This document shows, piece after piece, positions 6,592 through 10,986 of a stretch of 10,986 bases of DNA. The stretch covers positions 1 through 10,986 of the forward strand of contig DASPKS010000057.1 of assembly GCA_035628035.1 (NCBI GenBank), written 5' to 3'. Each line of letters begins with the position of its first letter. The first letter of the stretch is position 1. Position numbers and translations under genes: made by a program. The DNA is from DASPKS01 sp035628035 (GTDB lineage Bacteria; Bacteroidota; Rhodothermia; Rhodothermales; Rubricoccaceae). The notes under the pieces were generated by a model. The model worked only from the letters and a program-made list of their open reading frames with translations. It searched no databases and was not told the origin of the DNA.

Positions 6592-7101
6592 TCAAGCGTT
6601 CCCGCTCTCGCTGGAACGGGGGCGGCCGATGGTCTTGGCGCCGCGGTCGTCGGCGGGGGGCGCCTCGGGCTCCGGCGGCGCGGCGCGCCCGATGGTCTTG
6701 CCGGAGGACGGCTCCCCCGCCCTAGCGGCGTTGGTACCGGCGGTCGGGTTCGTCTCCTGGCTGCCTTCGGGAATCTCCGATTTCATCTGGCGGACGAGCG
6801 CCTCCGCCTCGGCCCGCCGCATCGCCTCGCGCTCGGCCTCGGTGGGGCCGGCGTCTGAAGGGGTGAGGCCGCGGTTCTCCAGGGCCACCTCGAAACGGGC
6901 CTCAGCCTCGATGTTCTGCCGGTTGAGCCGGTCGAGCATCTCGTCGTAGGTGTCGTCGAGGCCGGCCTTCGAGATCCCTTCGAGGGCGTCGAGCATCCCT
7001 CTCTGGCGCTGAGCCTGGCGGTACTGCTGCTTGAGGGCGCGGAGCTGGCGGAGGTGCGCCTTCTCCTCTTCCTTCAGCCGCTCGAACTCTTCGGGGGTCA
7101 T
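6592..7101 (-). CDS. Short PspA-like paralogue lacking the N-terminal half
   Basis: A 169-residue protein encoded 74 bases after the full-length PspA/IM30 gene. Residues 37-76 (from LDALEGISKAGLDDTYDEML) align without gaps to residues 153-192 of that protein, with 19 of 40 identical, including the shared AG.D.T.DEM and EAR.E.AL positions. A second block, 99-110 (AEALVRQMKSEI), matches AAELVKQFKLEM. It thus keeps the end of the long hairpin and the last two helices of the PspA core but lacks the amphipathic helix 0 and most of the hairpin. Residues 1-35 are a charged helix (MTPEEFERLKEEEKAHLRQL). The tail from 111 is Pro/Ala/Glu-rich, probably disordered, and carries KTIGR twice (135-139 and 156-160). 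It has a good ATG, no internal stop and normal base use, so it looks like a functional short protein rather than decay. I infer it modulates or caps PspA polymers. Confidence 0.8.
   Translation of the reverse strand: MTPEEFERLKEEEKAHLRQLRALKQQYRQAQRQRGMLDALEGISKAGLDDTYDEMLDRLNRQNIEAEARFEVALENRGLTPSDAGPTEAEREAMRRAEAEALVRQMKSEIPEGSQETNPTAGTNAARAGEPSSGKTIGRAAPPEPEAPPADDRGAKTIGRPRSSESGNA
6626..6700 (-). repeat. Repeated KTIGR codon block in the short PspA-like gene
   Basis: The 12-base string CCGATGGTCTTG occurs at 6626-6637 and again at 6689-6700, exactly 63 bases (21 codons) apart and in frame. On the coding (minus) strand each copy covers the KTIG-Arg codons of the two KTIGR motifs. The stretch between is Pro/Glu/Asp-rich. 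Confidence 0.6.
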
Positions 7102-7133
7102 GGCAGGGGAGGGGATGAGGCACGCAGGGAGGA

Positions 7134-7155
7134 GCCGGTAATGGGCGATACCGGC
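7134..7155. other. Perfect 7-bp inverted repeat between the two PspA-type genes
   Basis: GCCGGTA (7134-7140) and TACCGGC (7149-7155) flank an 8-base loop in the 74-base gap. No T-run follows on the minus strand, so read-through into the short paralogue is expected. It may stabilise the pspA message or tune relative expression of the two paralogues, as intercistronic hairpins often do. Confidence 0.35.
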
Positions 7156-7175
7156 CCGCCCCCCCGTGCTGCTTG

Positions 7176-7952
7176 CTACTCGGTCCGCTCGCGGGTGCGC
7201 TCGGAGGGCGCGGCGTCGCCGCCGGTCTCTTCGGCCTCGGGGATGCGAAGCTCGGGGACGGGGATGGAGGCGGGGGCCGGCTCGGCCATCCCCATCTCCA
7301 GCTTGAACTGCTTGACGAGCTCGGCCGCCTGGATCTCGCGGGCGTCCTCCTCGATCTTGAGCGCCTCGGTGTCGATGGAGTCGAGCGCCATCTCCATGCG
7401 GGCCTCCGAGCGGGCCGTCTGCTCGTTCACGCGCTGGACCATCTCGTCGTGCGTGGCGTCGATCCCGGCCACCTCGAACTGCTCGAGGGTGTCGGCGATC
7501 TTAGCCTGCCACTTCGCGCGCTCGTGGGCGCGGAGGGCCTCCTTCGCCTCGGCGATCTTCCGCTCGCGCTCGCGCATGAACGCCTTCTTCACCTGGAGCG
7601 CCTTGTCGTAGGCCTGCTCGGCGAACTGGAGCTGCTCGCCCGTGCGGGCCTGGGCGTCCTTGATCTGCTGGAGCTGGACGGCGTACCGCTGCGCGATGTC
7701 GTCACGGTTGGCCTGGATGGCCGCCTTGATCTTGGCCGTGAGGTCGGCCGTCTCGATCTCGTAGCGACGGTGCTCCTTCTGGAGCAACATCACGTTGGCC
7801 TTCACCGTCGCGATGTTCTCGTTCATCTTCGGGACCTGGTCGTTCAGCTCCCGGATGTTCTGCTCCAGGATCAGCCGGGGGTCCTCCATCGCAGAGATGG
7901 CCCCGCCGAAGATGGACTTGATCAGCCGCGTGAAGCGATTCCAGAGGGACAT
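7176..7952 (-). CDS. PspA/IM30 (Vipp1-like) membrane-remodelling protein
   Basis: A 258-residue member of the PspA/IM30 family, the bacterial branch of the ESCRT-III superfamily. Members polymerise into rings or rods on the inner leaflet and protect or remodel stressed membrane. The N-terminus MSLWNRFTRLIKSIFGGAIS is the amphipathic membrane-binding helix 0, followed by the family segment AMEDPRLILEQNIRELNDQ. Residues about 26-150 form the long helical hairpin (KAFMRERERKIAEAKEALRAHERAKWQ near its end), and 153-221 the last helices with AGIDATHDEM, SEARMEMAL and AAELVKQFKLEMG. Residues 222-258 are a Pro/Glu-rich extension beyond classical PspA (about 222 residues), reminiscent of the C-terminal extension of Vipp1, ending ERTRERTE. 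The gene lies 60 bases after deoA on the same strand and leads a run with a short paralogue and a two-TM coiled-coil gene. No PspF-type regulator or PspB/PspC gene is seen. A weak TAGATTC element at 7984-7990 (minus strand) could be its promoter. Confidence 0.93.
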   Translation of the reverse strand: MSLWNRFTRLIKSIFGGAISAMEDPRLILEQNIRELNDQVPKMNENIATVKANVMLLQKEHRRYEIETADLTAKIKAAIQANRDDIAQRYAVQLQQIKDAQARTGEQLQFAEQAYDKALQVKKAFMRERERKIAEAKEALRAHERAKWQAKIADTLEQFEVAGIDATHDEMVQRVNEQTARSEARMEMALDSIDTEALKIEEDAREIQAAELVKQFKLEMGMAEPAPASIPVPELRIPEAEETGGDAAPSERTRERTE

Positions 7953-8012
7953 GGGCTTGGGGTTCGGGGTCGGAGGGTTCGAAGAATCTAAGGGACGCGG
8001 GGGCTTCGCCGG

Positions 8013-9350
8013 TCAGCCCCGTGCCCAGCGCACACCGTCGTAGCGGTCGAGCACGAGGGGGGTGGGAGGGGGGGGCGTCGGGGCGAAGGTGAACGCCTGC
8101 CGGACCGCTTCGACGGCGACCCGGGCGGGGTCGGAGGCGAAGATCCAGGCGAGCGGTTCGCGGCCCTCTACGGGGGCGCCGACGGTTTTGTTAAGCACGA
8201 ACCCGGCTCTGGGGTCCACGCGGTCCTCTTTTTTCGCGCGGCCGGCCCCGAGGGCCACCGCCGCGTGCCCCAGCGCAAGGGCATCGATTCCGGCCACGTA
8301 GCCCGTGGACCCGGGGGGCGCCTCAATGGTTGCAACGGGGGGACCCATAAGCCGGTCGGGCTCGTCCAGATAGGCCGCGTCGCCGCCCTGGAGCTCCACC
8401 ATCTCCAGGAAGCGTTCGAAGGCGAGTCCATCAGCGAGGGCCTGCCGGGCGCGGGCGGCGCCGGCCTCGGGCGTGGCTGCCGCGCCGCCAAGAACGAGCA
8501 TCTCGCCGGCCAGCGCGAGCGTGACCTCCAGCAGGTCGTCCACCGGCCCGCCGAGCGGGGTCTCACCGCGGAGGACGCGCACGGCCTCGGCCGTTTCGGG
8601 TCCGTTCCCGATGGCCCGCCCGAGCGGCGCGTCCATGGCGGTGAGGAGGGCCACCGTCGGCTTCCCGAAGTCGCGGCCGATGCCGACGAGCGTCTCGGCG
8701 AGGCGGCGGGCGTCCGCTTCGTCTTTCATGAACGCGCCCGCGCCCGCCTTCACATCGAGTACGAGCGCGTCGATCCCCTCCGCCAGCTTCTTGCTCATGA
8801 TGCTGGCCGCGATGAGGGGGATGGACTCGACGGTGCCGGTCACGTCGCGGAGGGCGTAGAGCTGCTTGTCGGCGGGGGCGATCTCGGCAGTCTGCCCGAT
8901 CATCACGCAGCCCACGCGCGCGAGCACGTCGCGGTACTCAGCGATGGAGAGGGCGGTGCGGAAGCCGGGGATGGCTTCGAGCTTGTCGAGGGTGCCGCCG
9001 GTGTGGCCGAGCCCGCGCCCGGAGATCATCGGGACGGGGACGCCGCACGCGGCGACGAGCGGGGCAAGGATGAGCGAGACCTTGTCGCCGACGCCTCCCG
9101 TCGAGTGCTTGTCCACCTTCGCACCGGGGAGGTCCGAGAGGTCGAGGACGGTCCCGGAGTGGAGCATGGCGCGCGTGAGGGCGGCCGTCTCGTCGGCGTC
9201 GAGCCCGCGCAGAAAAGCGGCCATGAGGAACGCCGCCATCTGGTAATCCGGCACGTCCCCGCGCGTGTAGGCCTCGATGAGCGCGGTGATCTCGTCGGCG
9301 GCCAGCGTGCCGCCGTCGCGCTTGCGCGTGAGGAGGGAGACGACGTTCAC
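8013..9350 (-). CDS. deoA: Pyrimidine-nucleoside/thymidine phosphorylase
   Basis: Catalyses phosphorolysis of thymidine and possibly uridine to the free base and (deoxy)ribose-1-phosphate in nucleoside salvage. The start is set at a GTG at 9350 (read fMet-NVVSLLTRKRDGG), giving 445 residues, close to E. coli DeoA (440) and Bacillus Pdp (about 433). An in-frame ATG at 9542 would add 64 unconserved residues and run into the divergent oxidoreductase gene. Motifs: LLTRKRDGG at the N-terminus, the phosphate-binding KHSTGGVGDKVS at 81-92, the family signature SGRGLGHTGGTLDKLE at 110-125, and YALRDVTGTVESIPLIAASIMSKK with Arg168, Ser183 and Lys187, matching Arg171, Ser186 and Lys190 of the E. coli enzyme. 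A C-terminal PYNP domain ends near FTFAP. The symbol pdp would be equally defensible, as sequence reading alone does not settle thymidine against broad pyrimidine specificity. No other deo gene is nearby. Confidence 0.93.
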   Translation of the reverse strand: MNVVSLLTRKRDGGTLAADEITALIEAYTRGDVPDYQMAAFLMAAFLRGLDADETAALTRAMLHSGTVLDLSDLPGAKVDKHSTGGVGDKVSLILAPLVAACGVPVPMISGRGLGHTGGTLDKLEAIPGFRTALSIAEYRDVLARVGCVMIGQTAEIAPADKQLYALRDVTGTVESIPLIAASIMSKKLAEGIDALVLDVKAGAGAFMKDEADARRLAETLVGIGRDFGKPTVALLTAMDAPLGRAIGNGPETAEAVRVLRGETPLGGPVDDLLEVTLALAGEMLVLGGAAATPEAGAARARQALADGLAFERFLEMVELQGGDAAYLDEPDRLMGPPVATIEAPPGSTGYVAGIDALALGHAAVALGAGRAKKEDRVDPRAGFVLNKTVGAPVEGREPLAWIFASDPARVAVEAVRQAFTFAPTPPPPTPLVLDRYDGVRWARG

Positions 9351-9423
9351 GGGCCGGGGGCTAGCTTGCCGGGTGGGAAGGGGCGAGCGAGAACGCCCAC
9401 CGGGACACAAAGATCGGAGGGCG
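9351..9423. promoter_or_regulatory. Divergent promoter region between deoA and the MDR oxidoreductase gene
   Basis: A 73-base gap separates the two divergent starts and must hold both promoters unless they lie inside the genes. On the plus strand TAGCTTG (9362-9368) lies 55 bases upstream of the oxidoreductase ATG. On the minus strand GATCTTTG (9408-9415) is one base off the Bacteroidota TA-N2-TTTG -7 consensus and 57 bases upstream of the deoA GTG. Neither has a clear upstream partner element. GGTGGG (9372-9377) and CCCACC (9396-9401) form an 18-base-spaced dyad. Assignments are tentative. Confidence 0.3.
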
Positions 9424-10458
9424 ATGCGACAGGTCTGGATTACGAAGGCAGGGCCGCCCGAAGTCTTGCAGGTCCGCGAGGCGTCGGACCCCACCCCAGG
9501 GCCGGGCGAGGTGCGCATCGACGTCGAAGCGGCGGGGGTCAACTTCGCCGACGTGCTGGCGCGGCAGGGGCTCTACCCCGACGCGCCGCCGCTGCCGGCG
9601 GTCGTCGGGTACGAGGTGGCCGGGCGCGTGGCGGCCGTCGGGTCGGGCGTCGAAGGGCTCGTGGAGGGCGACGCCGTCCTCGCGCTCACGCGGTTCGGCG
9701 GGTACGGCAGCCACGTCGTCGTTCCGGCCGAGGCGGTGTTCCGCCGCCCGGCGGGGATGACGGCGGAGGCAGGCGCGGCGCTGCCGGTGACGTACCTCAC
9801 GGCCTTCCAGATGCTCGTCGTGATGGGCGGGCTGCGCCGCGCCGAGGAGCTGGGCGGGCGGCCCATGCGCGTGCTCGTCCACGCCGCGGCGGGCGGGGTG
9901 GGCACGGCGGCGGCCGACCTCGGGCGGTGCTACGGCGCCGAGCTGTTCGGCACGGCCTCCCCCCACAAGCACGACTACGCCCGCTCGCGCGGCTACGAGC
10001 ACGTCTTCGACTCCCGCTCGGACGACTGGATCGCGGGCGTCCGCGCGGCGACGGGCGGGCAGGGCGTGGACCTCGTGCTCGACCCCATCGGCGGGGCGCA
10101 CTGGGGCCAGAGCTTCCGCGCGCTCGCGCCGACGGGCCGGATCGTGCTCTTTGGCGTGGCGGAGGCCGCCGGCGGTGGGCGCTTCGGGCTGGTGAAGATG
10201 GGCCTTCGCATCCCGTGGCCGAAGTTCAACCCGATCCGCCTCATCAATGCCAACCAGGGCGTGCTCGGCGTGAACCTCGGCCACCTCTGGGGGATGCGCG
10301 CCGAGGTGGCCCGGTGGGCGCGGCAGCTCCTCGCGTACTACGAGCAAGGGATCATCCGCCCGCACGTAGACCGCGTGTTTCCGTTCGAGGAGGCCGCCGA
10401 GGCCCACCGCTACCTGGAGTCGCGGCGGAGCGTGGGGAAGGTGCTCCTGCGGCCGTGA
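9424..10458 (+). CDS. Zinc-free MDR oxidoreductase, VAT1/quinone-reductase-like
   Basis: A 345-residue medium-chain dehydrogenase/reductase that probably reduces quinones or other activated carbonyl compounds with NADPH. The N-terminal GroES-like half begins MRQVWITKAGPPEVLQVREA and contains VNFADVLARQGLYP at 39-52 and VVGYEVAGRVAAVG at 60-73. The Rossmann half has the nucleotide loop HAAAGGVGTAA at 153-163, followed by VDLVLDPIGG at 215-224 and GRIVLFGVAEA. Catalytic and structural zinc ligands of alcohol dehydrogenases are absent, as in quinone oxidoreductases. The segment PKFNPIRLINANQGVLGVNLGHLW at 266-289 resembles the VAT1 subgroup, as does the ending RRSVGKVLLRP. ATG at 9424 is preferred over an in-frame ATG at 9277, which lies inside deoA. 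It is the only gene here with a plain Shine-Dalgarno string, GGAGG at 9416-9420, though the spacing is only 3 bases. It is divergent from deoA; substrate unknown. Confidence 0.92.
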   Translation: MRQVWITKAGPPEVLQVREASDPTPGPGEVRIDVEAAGVNFADVLARQGLYPDAPPLPAVVGYEVAGRVAAVGSGVEGLVEGDAVLALTRFGGYGSHVVVPAEAVFRRPAGMTAEAGAALPVTYLTAFQMLVVMGGLRRAEELGGRPMRVLVHAAAGGVGTAAADLGRCYGAELFGTASPHKHDYARSRGYEHVFDSRSDDWIAGVRAATGGQGVDLVLDPIGGAHWGQSFRALAPTGRIVLFGVAEAAGGGRFGLVKMGLRIPWPKFNPIRLINANQGVLGVNLGHLWGMRAEVARWARQLLAYYEQGIIRPHVDRVFPFEEAAEAHRYLESRRSVGKVLLRP

Positions 10459-10466
10459 GCAAACAG

Positions 10467-10499
10467 AAAGGGCGGAAGGCCAGCCGCCTCCCGCCCTTT
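10467..10499. terminator. Bidirectional hairpin terminator between convergent genes
   Basis: A perfect 9-bp stem, AAAGGGCGG (10467-10475) with CCGCCCTTT (10491-10499), can continue after one mismatch with AGGC/GCCT (10477-10480 and 10486-10489) around a 5-base loop. The A's and T's at the stem edges give short U-tracts in both directions; on the minus strand the stem is followed by CTGTTTGC. It lies between the stop of the oxidoreductase gene and the stop of rpmE, just where a shared terminator is expected. Confidence 0.8.
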
Positions 10500-10521
10500 A
10501 ACAGCGGTTTCCCCCGTGGGG

Positions 10522-10734
10522 TCAGTCCGACTTCCGCCCGTAGCGCCGGTTGAACTTCTCGACGCGGCCGGCCGTGTCCATCATGGTCTTCTTGCCGGTG
10601 TAGAACGGGTGGTTCGACGAGTCCACCTCCGAGTTGTAGCTCTCCACGCCCATCGTCGAGCGCGTCGTGATGGTGGAGCCGTCCGCGAGGCGGACGGTCA
10701 TGAACTCGTACTTCGGGTGGATGTCCTTCTTCAT
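10522..10734 (-). CDS. rpmE: 50S ribosomal protein L31, zinc-free form
   Basis: A 70-residue ribosomal protein bL31 of the large subunit, bridging the subunits near the central protuberance. It opens with the family start MKKDIHPKYE and contains TTRSTMG, then SSNHPFYTGKKTMMDTAGRV and the basic end EKFNRRYGRK. The length and layout are those of the short (type A) L31, but the cysteines that bind zinc in that form (positions near 16, 18, 37 and 40) are all missing; the protein has no cysteine at all, so it is a C-minus form. Some annotators would call it type B (rpmE2), but the type B insertion is not seen. The gene is monocistronic-looking, with a promoter at 10776-10806 and the hairpin terminator 23 bases past its stop. 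Confidence 0.95.
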   Translation of the reverse strand: MKKDIHPKYEFMTVRLADGSTITTRSTMGVESYNSEVDSSNHPFYTGKKTMMDTAGRVEKFNRRYGRKSD

Positions 10735-10775
10735 CGCAGGGGGCGGAAAACGCCGCAGAAACGGGGGTAGTCGCG

Positions 10776-10806
10776 CAAGATAGGGGTAGGCGCGGGGGGC
10801 TGTCCA
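10776..10806 (-). promoter_or_regulatory. Promoter of rpmE
   Basis: On the minus strand TGGACA (10806-10801; 5 of 6 bases of TTGACA) is followed after 18 bases by TATCTTG (10782-10776), which fits TATAAT at four of six bases and resembles TA-N2-TTTG without one T. The spacing predicts transcription starting near 10769 and a leader of about 35 bases before the rpmE ATG at 10734. This is the best promoter match in the window. Confidence 0.5.
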
Positions 10807-10862
10807 GCCTTCGAGGGTGGGTTCCTCCCGTCTTCGCAGAGGCCGACAGGACAGAAAACGGC

Positions 10863-10986
10863 TCAGGCGGCGTCCTGGGCCTCGATCTGGGCGATGGCGT
10901 CGCGGAGCTCGGCGGCCCGCTCGAAGGCGAGGTTGGCGGAGGCCTCCTCCATCTCGCGCGTGAGCTGCGCCACGAGGTCGCCCCGC
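10863..10986 (-). CDS. uvrB: UvrB C-terminus (UVR motif), cut by window end
   Basis: The minus strand is open from the window end to a TGA at 10863-10865 and encodes 40 residues plus the stop: RGDLVAQLTREMEEASANLA, then FERAAELRDAIAQIEAQDAA. This is a UVR motif (EM..A...L.FE.AAELRD.I), the helical hairpin by which UvrB contacts UvrC in nucleotide excision repair. A UVR motif followed at once by the stop is characteristic of UvrB; UvrC and ClpC/McsA carry it internally, so they are less likely. Only the last few percent of the gene is visible, so the catalytic helicase motifs cannot be checked. It is co-directional with rpmE and 128 bases upstream of it. Confidence 0.75.
   Translation of the reverse strand, partial: RGDLVAQLTREMEEASANLAFERAAELRDAIAQIEAQDAA

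Noticed and set aside
6626..6700. FHA domain suggested by the TIGR strings in the short PspA-like protein
   Set aside because: FHA domains often begin with a strand ending IGR, but here the motif sits in a short Pro-rich tail without the rest of the roughly 100-residue fold, and it occurs twice within 26 residues.
3758..6949. A 1063-codon plus-strand open frame spanning several minus-strand genes
   Set aside because: It is the antisense shadow of the CNNM, enoyl-CoA hydratase, two-TM and short PspA-like genes. Its translation is Glu/Arg/Gly-rich low complexity without recognisable domains, as expected from GC-rich codons read backwards.
6592..7101. Short PspA-like gene as a pseudogene or a frameshifted end of pspA
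   Set aside because: The full-length pspA gene upstream is complete with its own stop, the short gene has its own ATG and no internal stop, and it carries a distinct tail. A duplicated, specialised gene fits better.
8000..8020. Terminator at the deoA/pspA junction (GGGGCT and AGCCCC, 9-base loop)
   Set aside because: The 6-bp stem overlaps the deoA stop and no T-run follows on the minus strand; too weak to call.
8265..10553. A 762-codon plus-strand open frame across deoA and the oxidoreductase gene
   Set aside because: It is antisense to deoA and out of frame with the oxidoreductase gene, and turns into Arg/Gly-rich low complexity. Both overlapped genes have clear catalytic motifs.

Overview
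The window is very GC-rich bacterial chromosome with dense gene packing. Thirteen genes are supported: eleven complete and one cut at each end. Only one of the twelve visible starts has an obvious Shine-Dalgarno sequence. The leaders are mostly C-rich, and the best promoter-like elements have the form TA-N2-TT-S. Together with the protein set (FloA, PepE, a cysteine-free L31, a Vipp1/PspA protein), this fits a high-GC member of Bacteroidota/Rhodothermota (Rhodothermales-like). That placement is inference; nothing in the window is a taxonomic marker I could check. I see no mobile element, CRISPR array, tRNA or rRNA, so this reads as core chromosome.

Layout. Positions 1-2224, plus strand: the 3' part of floA (flotillin-like membrane scaffold), an unrecognised 185-residue protein, and a small secreted protein with a NADase-type glycan-binding (discoidin-like) fold. 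Positions 2230-2940, minus: pepE (peptidase E), convergent with the previous gene. Positions 3035-3493, plus: a SRPBCC-fold protein, divergent from pepE and convergent with the next block. Positions 3500-9350, minus: a long co-directional run that in transcription order reads deoA/pdp (pyrimidine nucleoside phosphorylase), a PspA/IM30 (Vipp1-like) protein, a short PspA-like paralogue, a two-TM coiled-coil protein of unknown function, an enoyl-CoA hydratase/isomerase, and a CNNM/CorC-type CBS membrane protein. Positions 9424-10458, plus: a zinc-free MDR oxidoreductase of the VAT1/quinone reductase type. Then a convergent hairpin terminator, rpmE (L31) on minus with a recognisable promoter, and the C-terminal UVR motif of uvrB running off the end.

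The most interesting part is 5612-7952. A full-length PspA/Vipp1-like protein is followed by a 169-residue protein that keeps only the C-terminal part of the PspA helical core (19 of 40 residues identical without gaps) and carries a disordered tail with KTIGR twice. Next comes a two-TM coiled-coil protein whose C-terminal tail closely matches that of the PspA protein (GD.A..ER.RER; 36 of 44 bases identical at the DNA level). I infer a membrane-remodelling or envelope-stress module made of an ESCRT-III-like polymer former, a truncated regulator or capping paralogue, and a membrane anchor. FloA, also a membrane-organising protein, lies about 6 kb away on the other strand.
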